Assembly (NCBI GenBank): GCA_943371025.1 | Contig: CALRTC020000007.1 | Location: 124,001-188,000 of the forward strand | Direction of reading: 5' to 3' | Origin: Niveispirillum sp943371025 | GTDB lineage: Bacteria > Pseudomonadota > Alphaproteobacteria > Azospirillales > Azospirillaceae | Length of the DNA stretch: 64,000 bases | Shown: positions 1 through 8,875 of the stretch, one piece after another | How positions within the stretch are numbered: position 1 is the stretch's first letter | How the letters are laid out: every line of letters starts with the position of its first letter | Notes under the pieces: model-generated | The model's input: only the letters and a program-made list of their open reading frames with translations | What the model was told of the DNA's origin: nothing | Databases searched by the model: none | Translations under genes and position numbers: made by a program

Positions 1-237
1 GGCAAGGCGGAGTTCGAAATCAACGGATCGGGCGAGATCGATGTCGCCCATGCCAATGGCGCCGTCAATGCCGAGATCAACGGGTCCGGCGACATCAGCA
101 TCCATGGCGGTGTGGCCGATCCGCTGGCCGTGGAAATCAACGGTTCGGGTTCTGTGCTGATGGATGGCGTGGCCAAGAACCAGAGCATCGAACAATCCGG
201 CTCCGGGAAGGTCCGCATCACCGGCAAGGCCGGCTGA
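1..237 (+). CDS. GIN-domain (DUF2807-like) protein, C-terminal part only
   Basis: The reading frame is open from the first base and ends at TGA 235-237, so only the last 78 residues are present. They consist of short repeating turns (INGSGEI, INGSGDI, INGSGSV) typical of the right-handed beta-solenoid of GIN-domain, putative adhesin-head proteins. It lies 116 bp upstream of a second protein of the same style in the same direction, so the two are probably tandem paralogues. Such proteins are usually secreted or surface-located; the exact function is unknown. The N-terminus and signal peptide lie outside the window. Confidence 0.8.
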   Translation, partial: GKAEFEINGSGEIDVAHANGAVNAEINGSGDISIHGGVADPLAVEINGSGSVLMDGVAKNQSIEQSGSGKVRITGKAG

Positions 238-353
238 GCAATCCCTTTCCCCCTGTATCTGGCGGCTTGATCGGTTGAACGCGGTTCCCCGCCTGTGCGG
301 CGGGGAAGACGCCCCCGGCTTGCCTGCCTGGACCCTTGCTTCAGAGGCATCCC

Positions 354-1139
354 ATGCGTAAATCCCTGCTGTTGTCCGGTGCCATCCTGGCCTTTGCCCT
401 GGCCACCCCGGTCTTTGCCGAAACCAGCGGCCCGCAGCATTTCAACGCATCGAAGCTGACCATCCATGATGTCATCGGCGAGGTGAAGGTCAGCGTCGAC
501 CCGTCCGCCAAGGATATCGCCGTCACCATCGATGCCACCGACCGGGAATTCCCGCTGCTGTCGGCCAAGGTCCAGGATGGCGGGGTGCTGGTCGCCCGCG
601 CCAAGCCGGCGGAAAAGGAAAAGCGCGACTGGAAGCTGAAGGACAATGACGTCGTCATCACCATCGTGCTGCCCAAGGGCACACCCGTCCATATTGATGA
701 CATGATCGGGAAGTTCGATGCGGGCGACCTGGATGCGCCGCTGACGGCGAAGATCAAGGCGGCGGTCGATCTGCATACGGGTCAACTGCACAGTGCCGAT
801 ATCGATGTGGCCGGTGCCGCCGATATCGAAACCGGTGACATTGCCGGCAGTTTGAAGCTTGCCATTGCCGGGGCCGGCAATGTGGATATCGGAACCGTGC
901 GACAGGGGGCCGATATCCGCATCACCGGCTTTGGTGACGTGGACGTCGCCGGCGTTCGTGGACCCGTCTCGGTGCGGGTCAGCGGCGTCGGCGACGTTTC
1001 CCTGAAAGGCGGCGATGCTGATCGGCTGGATGTCAGCGTGTCGGGCATGGGTGCCGTCAGCTTCGAAGGCGAGGCCAGGGAACGCCATATCGACAGTTCC
1101 GGCCTGGCCAGTGTGAAGATCAACGGCAAGAAGGTGTGA
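354..1139 (+). CDS. Secreted GIN/DUF4097-like beta-solenoid protein
   Basis: Encodes 261 residues. The start at ATG 354 is chosen because it gives a clean Sec signal peptide (MRKSLLLSGAILAFALATPVFA, about 22 residues); an in-frame ATG six codons upstream would put extra residues before it. The mature part is built of repeating short strands rich in G, D and V, for example ITGFGDVDV and VSGVGDVSL, as expected for a GIN-type beta-solenoid. It resembles the partial protein just upstream, suggesting tandem duplication. Likely periplasmic or surface-exposed. No catalytic residues are recognisable and a specific role cannot be assigned. Confidence 0.8.
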   Translation: MRKSLLLSGAILAFALATPVFAETSGPQHFNASKLTIHDVIGEVKVSVDPSAKDIAVTIDATDREFPLLSAKVQDGGVLVARAKPAEKEKRDWKLKDNDVVITIVLPKGTPVHIDDMIGKFDAGDLDAPLTAKIKAAVDLHTGQLHSADIDVAGAADIETGDIAGSLKLAIAGAGNVDIGTVRQGADIRITGFGDVDVAGVRGPVSVRVSGVGDVSLKGGDADRLDVSVSGMGAVSFEGEARERHIDSSGLASVKINGKKV

Positions 1140-1169
1140 CGGGGCAGGCTGGTTGCCCAGCGCCGTTGA

Positions 1170-1730
1170 TCACTCGGCGGCGCGGGCGGCGGCCTGGAGG
1201 GGCGGGTCCTTGCGGAAGGCGATGGTGACGGTCGCCAGATGCACCCCGAACTTGGACATGGTGGCCCGGTTCAACAGCACCCCGTCCGGCATCAGGAACA
1301 TCCAGTCGTCGAACCGCACCTTCAGCCGGCTGTCATCCATCTTCAAATTGAAATCATAGACCATGTTATAGGCATTGCCGAACAGCCGGCCCTTGGCCGT
1401 GCCGATGGCGTCCGCCGTGGTGCCTTCCCAGTCATTGGGGCCCTGACGGGTCAGGTGCCAGATGCGCTGTTCCACCTCCCCGTCGTTCCAGAGGAAATCC
1501 TCGGTCAGGGTCAGGACCTTGCCGTCCCAGTCCCCCTTGATATCGACGGTGAAGCGGCGCTTCACATTGCCGAACCGGTCTTCCACCAGCCCATAGGCAC
1601 GGGTGTGCCCCTGGAAATACTCCTCCAGCGCCAGGGCCGGTTGTTGATTGGCGAATTGTTCGGGTTTCATGTTGCTGCACCCGGCAAGGGCCAGGCAAAA
1701 GCCGGCCAGAAGGAAAAGACGACGGAACAT
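1170..1730 (-). CDS. DUF3833 family lipoprotein
   Basis: Encodes 186 residues from ATG 1730. This start places the lipobox LAGC directly behind a hydrophobic segment (MFRRLFLLAGFCLALAGCS), so the cysteine at residue 18 should be lipidated. The body (GHTRAYGLVEDRFG, GDWDGKVLTLTEDF, WHLTRQGPNDWEGT) matches the DUF3833 family. It is the last gene of a six-gene minus-strand run starting with a photolyase, 34 bp behind the MFS gene. DUF3833 genes commonly travel with CFA-type methyltransferases, DUF1365 and photolyases. The biochemical role is unknown; a part in membrane-lipid remodelling is inferred from context only. Confidence 0.85.
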   Translation of the reverse strand: MFRRLFLLAGFCLALAGCSNMKPEQFANQQPALALEEYFQGHTRAYGLVEDRFGNVKRRFTVDIKGDWDGKVLTLTEDFLWNDGEVEQRIWHLTRQGPNDWEGTTADAIGTAKGRLFGNAYNMVYDFNLKMDDSRLKVRFDDWMFLMPDGVLLNRATMSKFGVHLATVTIAFRKDPPLQAAARAAE

Positions 1731-1764
1731 TCCGGTCTCCACGACAGGGGGAGGGGGTGGGCAG

Positions 1765-3084
1765 TCAGGCGCGGGACCGGCGCCCTTCGATGCGTTCGCG
1801 CAGGGCCGCCTGCCGCTCCACCGTCAACGGCCAGTGCCAGAGCAAGCCGACGGCAACCAGCTTCAGCACCACCGGCGCGCCCGCATACAGAATCAGCAGC
1901 GCCGTCTGCCCCTGTTCCGTGCCGCCCGTGACGGGGTCGAAACCAAACAGGCCCGCCAGCGTCAGGCCCAGGGCCGCCAAGGCTGTCGCCAGCTTTGTCG
2001 CCAATCCCCAGAAGGCGAAGAACAGACCGGCCCGCGATCGGCCCGTGCGGGCCGTATCCAGATCCACGACGTCGGCCTGCATGGAAGAAGGCAGGATCAG
2101 GTCGGCACCCAGCGACAAACCTGTCATCACGCAGACCAGCAGGAACCAGTCTGCATCGCCGGGTCCCAGCAGGGGCACGGGCAAAAACCAGGCGATGTTC
2201 CACACCATCGCCCAGCGCCAGACGACATGCTTGCCGTATTTCGCGCTTAATCCCAACCACAGCGGCACCGCCACCAGACCTGATGTGAAATAGCAGAGCA
2301 GCAGCAGTCCGGCTTGTTCCCCCGCCTGCAATCGATGCTGGGCGAAGAAGAGGAACAGTTGCGCCGGCAGGCCGTTCGCCATGCCATTGATGACATAGGC
2401 CAGGATCAGTTTCCGGAAAGCCCCGTTTGCCAAAATGATCCGCAGCCCGCGGCGTCCGGACAGGGGACGCGCGGTGATCGGTGCCGACGGTTCCGGCACC
2501 AGCCAAAGCGCCGACACTGTGAAAAGGGGCAAGACCACCAGGATTGCCAGCGCCAGCAGGCGCAGGGCGCCCGCCTCCTGGCCCGCGGCCCCCAACCCGG
2601 CCGCAAAGGGCAGGGTCAGGGCCAGGACGGTGCCGACAACTCCCGCCGCTTCTCGATAGCTGGCGATGCGTGTACGTTCATGATAATCGCCCGACAATTC
2701 GGCGCCCCAGGCCGTCAGCGGCACGATCATCATGGTCCAGCCCAGGAACAGGGCGAAACTCCAGGCCAGCAGATGCGTTGCCGTCGCCGTCGGGCCCGGC
2801 ACCAGCAGGAACCACAGCGACAGAAGCGTCAGCGGCAGGCCGGCGGCAATCCAGGGCTTGCGCCGGCCGAACCGGCTGCGCGTGCGGTCGGACAGCATCC
2901 CCACCAGCGGATCCGTCACCCCGTCCCACAATCGGGCCAGCAGCAAGGCAAGCCCGATGGTGGCGAGCGGCACGCCCGCCTGGGCATAGACCGCGGGCAG
3001 AAAGATGTAGGTGGGCAGCAGCAGCATGGCCAGCGGCAGGGCCGGCAGCCCATAGGCCAGAAGCTGTCGCCTCAGTAATGGCAT
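1765..3084 (-). CDS. MFS transporter, GPH (glycoside-pentoside-hexuronide:cation) type
   Basis: Encodes 439 residues with about 12 hydrophobic segments. The N-terminal region LLLARLWDGVTDPLVGMLSDRTRSRFGRRKPW carries the D-P-x-x-G-x-x-S-D motif and the RxGRRKPW loop of GPH-type carriers. It sits in the stress-type operon between the CFA-like gene (6 bp gap) and the DUF3833 lipoprotein. Homologous operons in other proteobacteria also contain an MFS gene of unknown substrate, so a lipid-related or osmolyte cargo is as plausible as a sugar. Start at ATG 3084; no better start is evident. Confidence 0.85.
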   Translation of the reverse strand: MPLLRRQLLAYGLPALPLAMLLLPTYIFLPAVYAQAGVPLATIGLALLLARLWDGVTDPLVGMLSDRTRSRFGRRKPWIAAGLPLTLLSLWFLLVPGPTATATHLLAWSFALFLGWTMMIVPLTAWGAELSGDYHERTRIASYREAAGVVGTVLALTLPFAAGLGAAGQEAGALRLLALAILVVLPLFTVSALWLVPEPSAPITARPLSGRRGLRIILANGAFRKLILAYVINGMANGLPAQLFLFFAQHRLQAGEQAGLLLLCYFTSGLVAVPLWLGLSAKYGKHVVWRWAMVWNIAWFLPVPLLGPGDADWFLLVCVMTGLSLGADLILPSSMQADVVDLDTARTGRSRAGLFFAFWGLATKLATALAALGLTLAGLFGFDPVTGGTEQGQTALLILYAGAPVVLKLVAVGLLWHWPLTVERQAALRERIEGRRSRA

Positions 3085-3090
3085 GGGATG

Positions 3091-4329
3091 TTACCCACGC
3101 GAAATGCCCACATGCACCACGTCGATGGTGCCGACGCTGAACCCCGCCTGGCAGTACCAGAGATATTGTTCCCACATGCGTTTGAACCGCGTGTCGAACC
3201 CCTGGCTTTGCAGCTCCGGCCAGGCGGTCTGGAACCGTTCCTGCCATTCCGCCAGGGTGCGGGCGTAGTGCAGGCCATAGCTGTCGGTGCTGTCGAAACG
3301 CAGGCCTGCGCCTTCCACTTCCGCCTTCAGGCGCGTCGGGCTGGGCAGCATGCCGCCGGGGAAGATGTAGCGCTGGATATAGTCGGCGCCCTTGCGATAG
3401 CCCTCGAAATGGTCCTCGCCGATGGTGATGATCTGCAAGGCGGCCTTGGCCCCCGGCTTCAACCGGTCGCGCACGGCATTGAAGAAGGTGGGCCAATAGC
3501 GTTCGCCCACCGCCTCGAACATCTCGATGCTGGCGATGGCGTCGAACTGTTCCCGGATGTCGCGGTAATCCTGCAAGCGGATATCCACCCGGTCCGACAG
3601 GCCGGCGCGCGCCATGCGGGCGACGGCGTAATCATGCTGGGCCCGGCTGATGGTCACGCCCGTGACGCGGGCACCCACCACCTTGGCCGCATATTCGGCA
3701 AAACCACCCCAGCCGCAGCCGATTTCCAGCACATGCTGGCCCGGCTTCAGATCCAGGCGACGGGCGATGGCCTCGTATTTGCGCATCTGTGCCGCTGTCA
3801 GGTCTTCCGGCTGCGCCAGATCGGCATAGACAGCCGAGGAATAGGTCATGCTGGGGTCCAGCCAGCGATCATAGAAGCTGTTCCCCAGGTCATAGTGATA
3901 GGCGATGTTGCGCTTCGACCCGCCCTTGGTGTTGGGCTTGGCCGCGTGCAGCAGGAAATTCAGCGCCCTGACCCAGGCCTTGCCGTTCATGGCACGGTCC
4001 AGCTCCGCCTCGTTGCGCAGGGCCATTTCGAACAGGGCGGGGACATCGGGGCTGGTCCAGTCCCCTTCCAGATAGCTTTCGCAGAAGCCCAGCTTGCCGC
4101 CCAGCAGCATACGCCGGGCCAGCCGGTCGTTGCGCACATACAGCACGCCATGCGGCCCGGCCTCCGGTCCATCGAAACGATGGCTGCGTCCGTCGGGCAG
4201 GACGATGGTGACGGAGCCGATCCGGATGGACGGGGCTAGCGACAGCAGCAGGCGCATCATGCGCGACGGCCGGTAGCGGGTGGCGTCCTGGCTGAGGCCG
4301 AGGAGATGGCTTTCGGTCTGTTCGGTCAT
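3091..4329 (-). CDS. Cyclopropane-fatty-acyl-phospholipid synthase family methyltransferase
   Basis: Encodes 412 residues. ATG 4329 overlaps the TGA of the upstream DUF1365 gene (ATGA at 4326-4329), indicating translational coupling; the much longer open frame upstream is a shadow. The SAM-binding motif VLEIGCGWGGF lies at residues 200-210 and the family stretch NIAYHYDLGNSFYDRWLD at 141-158. The enzyme transfers a methyl or methylene group from SAM to unsaturated acyl chains of membrane phospholipids. Its partners here (FAD oxidoreductase, DUF1365, photolyase) fit the singlet-oxygen-type operon, so the product may be a cyclopropane or another methylated or furan fatty acid; sequence alone does not decide. 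Confidence 0.9.
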   Translation of the reverse strand: MTEQTESHLLGLSQDATRYRPSRMMRLLLSLAPSIRIGSVTIVLPDGRSHRFDGPEAGPHGVLYVRNDRLARRMLLGGKLGFCESYLEGDWTSPDVPALFEMALRNEAELDRAMNGKAWVRALNFLLHAAKPNTKGGSKRNIAYHYDLGNSFYDRWLDPSMTYSSAVYADLAQPEDLTAAQMRKYEAIARRLDLKPGQHVLEIGCGWGGFAEYAAKVVGARVTGVTISRAQHDYAVARMARAGLSDRVDIRLQDYRDIREQFDAIASIEMFEAVGERYWPTFFNAVRDRLKPGAKAALQIITIGEDHFEGYRKGADYIQRYIFPGGMLPSPTRLKAEVEGAGLRFDSTDSYGLHYARTLAEWQERFQTAWPELQSQGFDTRFKRMWEQYLWYCQAGFSVGTIDVVHVGISRG

Positions 4330-5156
4330 GGCTCCACCATTGTCTGGGCGGTGGTTGAGATGGATCGGGGCGTCGTTTCGGCAAGCGGGTGCCGCCGCAC
4401 GGGCGGATCGGGCCGGCGATGAAACCGGGCGCCCTTGCGCCACAGCTTCAGGGCTTCCCAATGGATACCGACGATGACTTTCAGCGTCACCAGCGGATGG
4501 CGGGCGATGGCGGACATCAGGGAGCGTGTGGTCAGGGCCACGCGCCGGCCTGTCTGCGTGGCGACCAGCAGGTCGCCGTCGGCATCGCCATAGCGGATAT
4601 CGATTGCGATATCCTCCCCCGGTGGCGACAGACGGAACCGGTAGGTCCCGTCGATGGCGAAAAAGGGGGAGACGTGGAATTCCTTGGCATGGCCATGCAG
4701 AACTTCCCCCGTTGCCGAAAGCCCCTCCGGCGTGGGCACGACATAGCAATGCTGGTCGCCGAAGGTATTCTTCACCTCGTACAGGATGGCGCGAAGCGCC
4801 CCATCCGGGCCTTGGCAGAAATAGATCGACAGCGGGTTGAAGGCGTAGCCCAGCACGCGGGGAAAGCAGAACAGGCGGATGGCGCCCCCGTCCAGATGCA
4901 CGCCCTTTTCTGCCAGCACCCCCTCCACCCAGGGGCGCAGGGCGCTGCCATCGCGCCGTCCATGGTCCCGGTCCTGCACGGACAGCAGGCCCGGCCGATT
5001 ATGCGTCAATGGCCATGGCAACCGCTCCAGCCGGTCCAGGTCCAGCAGCAGCGAGTAGACGCCATAGCTGAACTGGTGCCGAAAGGGCCGGAAGCGCGCA
5101 TGGAAGACCCGGCAGAGGTAAAGCGCGTGACCTGTACCGGCATCGTCCATGTCCAT
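4326..5156 (-). CDS. DUF1365 family protein
   Basis: Encodes 276 residues from ATG 5156, which has a GGAG ribosome site 8 bases upstream. A GTG at 5165 would overlap the upstream stop (GTGA) but leaves no room for a ribosome site. DUF1365 hallmarks are visible: ALYLCRVFHARFRP near the N-terminus, GYAFNPLSIYFC in the middle and EVKNTFGDQHCYV after it. The gene is sandwiched between the FAD oxidoreductase (5 bp gap) and the CFA-type methyltransferase (4-base overlap), an arrangement conserved in many proteobacteria. The molecular role is undetermined; a function with the two enzymes in acyl-chain modification is inferred. Confidence 0.88.
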   Translation of the reverse strand: MDMDDAGTGHALYLCRVFHARFRPFRHQFSYGVYSLLLDLDRLERLPWPLTHNRPGLLSVQDRDHGRRDGSALRPWVEGVLAEKGVHLDGGAIRLFCFPRVLGYAFNPLSIYFCQGPDGALRAILYEVKNTFGDQHCYVVPTPEGLSATGEVLHGHAKEFHVSPFFAIDGTYRFRLSPPGEDIAIDIRYGDADGDLLVATQTGRRVALTTRSLMSAIARHPLVTLKVIVGIHWEALKLWRKGARFHRRPDPPVRRHPLAETTPRSISTTAQTMVEP

Positions 5157-5161
5157 GATGG

Positions 5162-6496
5162 TCACTCCGCGGCCGCCTTGAAGGGCTTCAGTGGCTTGGC
5201 ATTGCGTCCGGCGGGGGAGGCGTCGGTGACGCTCCACGGACGCTTGGCGCCCAGCGCCTCTGCCACGGCCAGCCCGGCGGACAGCCCATCCTCATGGAAG
5301 CCATAGCCCAGATAGGCGCCGCAGAACCAGGTGCGGCGCGCACCCTGGATGCGCCCGACCTCGCCCTGGGCGCGGATGGCGGCGGCGTCGAACATCGGGT
5401 GATCGTAGATGAATTCCTTGATCCGGTATTCCGGGCGCGGCGGTTGGATGGGGTTCAGGGTCACGAACAGCGGATTGGCCGGGTCGATGCCCTGCAGCTC
5501 GTTCATCCAATAGGTGACGGCCACCTTGGCATTGCGGTCGCGGGTGCTGTGGGCCAGATAGTTCCAGGCTGACCAGGCCTTGGGCCGCTTGGGCATCAGG
5601 GCCGGATCGCGGTGCAGATGGGCGCGGTTCAACTGATAGCGGAAGGCGCCCAGGATGCGCTTTTCCTCCTCGTCCGCGTCGGTCAGCATGGTCAAGGCCT
5701 GATCGGCATGGGCGCCGATGATGACCTGATCGAAGGTCAGTTCCGCCCCTTCCGTATCGCGCAGGATGACGCCGGTGGGCGTCCGGCGCAGGGCGATGAT
5801 GGCGCGATCGGTATGGAAGCGCCCGGCCAGCGTTTCGGCCAGCACCCGGACATAGGTGCGGCTGCCACCCTTGACGCTGTACCATTGCGGGCGGTTCTTG
5901 ATCTTCATCAGGCCATGGTTCTGGAAGAAGCGGATGAAACTGTGCGCCGGGAAGGACAGCATCTCTGAAATGGTCGATGACCAGATGGCCGCGCCCATGG
6001 GCAGCAGATGGTCATAGATGAAGCGGTGGCCATAGCGCCCGGCATCCAGATATTCGCCCAACGTCATGCCGATGGCCGATGGGTCGCGCAGCAGCTTGGG
6101 CGCTTCCCGATAGAAGCGGACAATGTCGCGCAGCATCAGGTGATAGGTGGGCGACAGGATGTTGCGCTTCTGCGCGAACATGCCGGCCAGGTTGCTGCCC
6201 GAATATTCCAGCTTGCCGCGGTCCAGCGACACGGCAAAGCTCATGGTGCAGGGCATGGCCGGCACGCCCAGATGGGCGAACAGGGCCAGCAGGTTGGGAT
6301 ATGTGGCCTGGTTGAAGACGATGAAGCCCGTATCGACGGGCGTCATCTTCCCATCGGGGCCGGGCACATCCACCGTGTTGGAATGGCCGCCCAGATAGTC
6401 ATTCTGTTCGAACAAGGTGACATCATGGCCGTGCCGGTTCAACAGCCAGGCGGCGCTGAGACCGGAGATGCCGGCACCGATGACCGCGATTTTCAT
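5162..6496 (-). CDS. FAD-dependent amine-oxidase-family oxidoreductase
   Basis: Encodes 444 residues. It opens with the dinucleotide-binding motif MKIAVIGAGISGLSAAWLL, followed by EQNDYLGGHSNTV and the segment VDTGFIVFNQATYPNL typical of the NAD(P)-binding protein group found beside CFA synthases. ATG 6496 is preferred, with GAAGGAAGG about 10 bases upstream; a TTG at 6517 overlapping the photolyase stop is possible. It lies 17 bp behind the photolyase and 5 bp before DUF1365. In Rhodobacter sphaeroides a flavin desaturase works with a methyltransferase in making methylated and furan fatty acids; a similar acyl-chain oxidation is a reasonable inference here. Confidence 0.88.
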   Translation of the reverse strand: MKIAVIGAGISGLSAAWLLNRHGHDVTLFEQNDYLGGHSNTVDVPGPDGKMTPVDTGFIVFNQATYPNLLALFAHLGVPAMPCTMSFAVSLDRGKLEYSGSNLAGMFAQKRNILSPTYHLMLRDIVRFYREAPKLLRDPSAIGMTLGEYLDAGRYGHRFIYDHLLPMGAAIWSSTISEMLSFPAHSFIRFFQNHGLMKIKNRPQWYSVKGGSRTYVRVLAETLAGRFHTDRAIIALRRTPTGVILRDTEGAELTFDQVIIGAHADQALTMLTDADEEEKRILGAFRYQLNRAHLHRDPALMPKRPKAWSAWNYLAHSTRDRNAKVAVTYWMNELQGIDPANPLFVTLNPIQPPRPEYRIKEFIYDHPMFDAAAIRAQGEVGRIQGARRTWFCGAYLGYGFHEDGLSAGLAVAEALGAKRPWSVTDASPAGRNAKPLKPFKAAAE

Positions 6497-6513
6497 CCCA
6501 GAACGTCCTTCCT

Positions 6514-7986
6514 TCAATTCGGTTCAGCCGCCGCGCGCATGGCGGCGAACGCGTCCAATGCGCGCTGGCGGCCCAGCGCATGGTCGATGATGGGGGCGGG
6601 ATAGGTGCTGCCCAGCACCACCCCGGCACCCCGCAGCACCAGGGGCGGCGCCGTCCAGGGTGCATGGATATATTTGTCCGGCAACTGTTTCAGTTCAGGT
6701 ACCCAGTGCCGGACATAGCGCCCGTCGGGGTCGAATTTCTCCCCCTGGGTCATGGGATTGAAAACCCGGAAATAGGGGGCGGCATCGGCCCCACAGCCGC
6801 CGATCCATTGCCAGCCGGCGGCATTGTTGGCCAGATCGGCATCGACCAGCGTGTCCCAGAACCAGTCCTGCCCGGCCTGCCAGGGCAGCAGCAGATGCTT
6901 GACCAGCAGGGACCCGACGATCATGCGTACGCGATTATGCATCCAGCCCGTGGCCCACAGCTGCCGCATGCCGGCATCGACGATGGGATAACCGGTGTGG
7001 CCGCGTTGCCAAGCCGACAGGGCGGCGGGATCGCTGCCCCAGGGGAAGGTTTCGAAGGCCGGGTTCAACGGCTGCTCGGGCAGGGTTGGGAAATGGTAGA
7101 GCAGGGAATAGCAGAATTCCCGCCAGCCGATTTCCCGCAGGAAGCTGTCGATCTGGGCCTTGAACCCCTCCGGTCCTGCTGCTGCCGCCATCCGGGCCGC
7201 GTGCCAGACCTGCCGGGGGGAGATTTCTCCGAAATGCAGATGCGGCGACAGGCGGGAGGTGCCGTCGATGCCGGGCACATCGCGGCCGGCGGCATAGTTG
7301 GCGGCCCCGCTGGACAGGAAGGTTGTCAGGCGGGCGGCAGCTGCGACCTCTCCCACACGGGCACCATCAGCCCAGGTCGCGCGGAACGGACCAGCCCAAT
7401 CCGGTCGCGTCGGCAGCAGGCCCCAATCCGCCAGGTCATCGCCGGCCGGCCGGTCCGCGCAGGGGCGCAGGCTGCTGGGCGCGGGCAGGGGCTGGGGCGG
7501 GGCCGTCACGGCCAGGGCCGCCCGCCAATAGGGGGTGAAAACCTTATAGGGCGAGCCTTGTCCGGTCAGTACCTGCCATGGCTCGTTCAGCAGGGAGCCA
7601 TTGAAGCTGGCCACCTCCACGCGACCCTTCACGGCTACCTTCAGGCGCGATTCGCACTGGACGGCGAACGGCTCGTAACAGCGGTTCCAGACAATCTCGG
7701 CCGCCCCGGTCCGGGACGCCAACTCAGCAATGACCTTGTCAGCGGCGCCGCGCAGCAGCAGCAGGGGGCAGCCCAGCCGGGTCAGATCGGCCGACAGGTG
7801 CGCTAGGCTGTGATGCAGCCACCAGCGGCTGGCGCCACCGCCTTTCCACGCGCCGGGCGTGACATCGTCCAGCACAAAGACGGGCAGCACGGGTCGGCCG
7901 GACGCGACCGCGCGGGCCAGGGCCGGATTGTCGGCCAGGCGCAAATCCTGACGGAACCAGACGATGATCGGTGCTTGGTGTTGCAT
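6514..7986 (-). CDS. phr: Deoxyribodipyrimidine photolyase
   Basis: Encodes 490 residues from ATG 7986. The N-terminus (IIVWFRQDLRLADNPAL) is the photolyase antenna-domain signature and the C-terminal FAD domain carries AGWQWIGGCGADAAPYFR and FNPMTQGEKFDPDGRYVR, as in class I CPD photolyases. The enzyme splits UV pyrimidine dimers using light. It is the promoter-proximal gene of a six-gene operon ending at 1170. A candidate ECF-sigma promoter (TGATCC, 18 bases, TATCAT) lies 41-71 bases upstream of the start, linking it to light and singlet-oxygen stress. The photolyase/cryptochrome distinction rests on overall resemblance only. Confidence 0.92.
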   Translation of the reverse strand: MQHQAPIIVWFRQDLRLADNPALARAVASGRPVLPVFVLDDVTPGAWKGGGASRWWLHHSLAHLSADLTRLGCPLLLLRGAADKVIAELASRTGAAEIVWNRCYEPFAVQCESRLKVAVKGRVEVASFNGSLLNEPWQVLTGQGSPYKVFTPYWRAALAVTAPPQPLPAPSSLRPCADRPAGDDLADWGLLPTRPDWAGPFRATWADGARVGEVAAAARLTTFLSSGAANYAAGRDVPGIDGTSRLSPHLHFGEISPRQVWHAARMAAAAGPEGFKAQIDSFLREIGWREFCYSLLYHFPTLPEQPLNPAFETFPWGSDPAALSAWQRGHTGYPIVDAGMRQLWATGWMHNRVRMIVGSLLVKHLLLPWQAGQDWFWDTLVDADLANNAAGWQWIGGCGADAAPYFRVFNPMTQGEKFDPDGRYVRHWVPELKQLPDKYIHAPWTAPPLVLRGAGVVLGSTYPAPIIDHALGRQRALDAFAAMRAAAEPN

Positions 7987-8027
7987 CGGCGGCGATATGT
8001 GCGGGTTGTCTAAGGGGCGATCTGATG

Positions 8028-8057
8028 ATGATACGCGCAGGCGGCCGGGTTGGATCA
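8028..8057 (-). promoter_or_regulatory. Candidate sigma-E (RpoE/ChrR type) promoter of the photolyase operon
   Basis: On the minus strand TGATCC (8052-8057) is followed by exactly 18 bases and then TATCAT (8028-8033), with the photolyase ATG at 7986. TGATCC is the -35 hexamer I recall for singlet-oxygen sigma-E promoters of Rhodobacter sphaeroides, whose regulon includes phrA and CFA-like genes. The -10 is a weaker match, with only its leading TA shared. No rpoE/chrR pair is present in this window. Confidence 0.5.
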
Positions 8058-8152
8058 CCGCACACGCTATCCCGATGCGGATATATTTCAGATGTTTGAC
8101 GCTTGACGGTCCGGCCGCACGGTCCAGGCCGGGTTGACGGGTGGCCGCCAGA

Positions 8153-8866
8153 TCAGCCGCGCAGAGCCATGTCGCGTCGCGTAGCGGCATCGGCCGCCAG
8201 CCGCGTGGACGGCAGGGGGAACAGCCGGCCGGTGCCCAGCATCCAGACCTGGAATGGATTGCGCAGCAGCCCCGCAACGGCCGGCGCCAGCACGTTCAAT
8301 CCCCCCGCATAGGCGCCGAAGGCTGGCAGGATCAGCCTTTGCCCGTCGCCTGCGAAGCAGCGGGCGCTGATGCGCTTGCCGCGCACAATGGCCGCCGCCT
8401 TCGGATGATAATGCCCTGACAATTCACCGGCGGCCTGGGCCGGGTTCTTTACGGCTTCGTGCCGGAGGACCAGCGGACCTTCCCGCAACTCCTCGCTCAC
8501 CACCGTCCCCCCCCAGCCGGGCGGCGGGGCCGGGTCATGGTTGCCAGCAATCCAGATCCAGTCATGGTCCCGCGTCAGCGCCGCGATGCGCCTGCCGTCG
8601 CTGTCCGATACGCGCGACGCGGCATCGCGGTCATGGAAACTGTCGCCCAGGCAGATTACGCGGGTCGGCCGCCATTGTGCGCACAGGGACTCCACCCGTG
8701 CCAGGGTGGCGGCCGTATCATAAGGGGGCAGGAATTGTCCGTGCCGGGCAAAGGCCGACCCTTTTTCCAGATGCAGGTCGGCCAGCATCAGCCAGCCGCG
8801 TGTGGGCCAGAACAGGGCGCCCGATGCATCGGCGCGCAGGGCGGCGCCGTTCAAGAGGATGTCCAT
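8153..8866 (-). CDS. pdeM: PdeM-type metallophosphoesterase (ligase-associated DNA-damage endonuclease)
   Basis: Encodes 237 residues. Calcineurin-like phosphoesterase motifs appear in order: DLHLEKG (30-36), GDSFHD (74-79), GNHDP (108-112) and GHYHP (151-155). Together with the length this fits the ligase-associated DNA damage response endonuclease PdeM. In many bacteria pdeM is next to a ligase, a DEAH helicase and an exonuclease; none of these is here, so it is a stand-alone copy. It follows the VOC-protein gene by only 9 bp and is probably co-transcribed with it. Precise in vivo role uncertain. Confidence 0.85.
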   Translation of the reverse strand: MDILLNGAALRADASGALFWPTRGWLMLADLHLEKGSAFARHGQFLPPYDTAATLARVESLCAQWRPTRVICLGDSFHDRDAASRVSDSDGRRIAALTRDHDWIWIAGNHDPAPPPGWGGTVVSEELREGPLVLRHEAVKNPAQAAGELSGHYHPKAAAIVRGKRISARCFAGDGQRLILPAFGAYAGGLNVLAPAVAGLLRNPFQVWMLGTGRLFPLPSTRLAADAATRRDMALRG

Positions 8867-8875
8867 GCCCGGATC

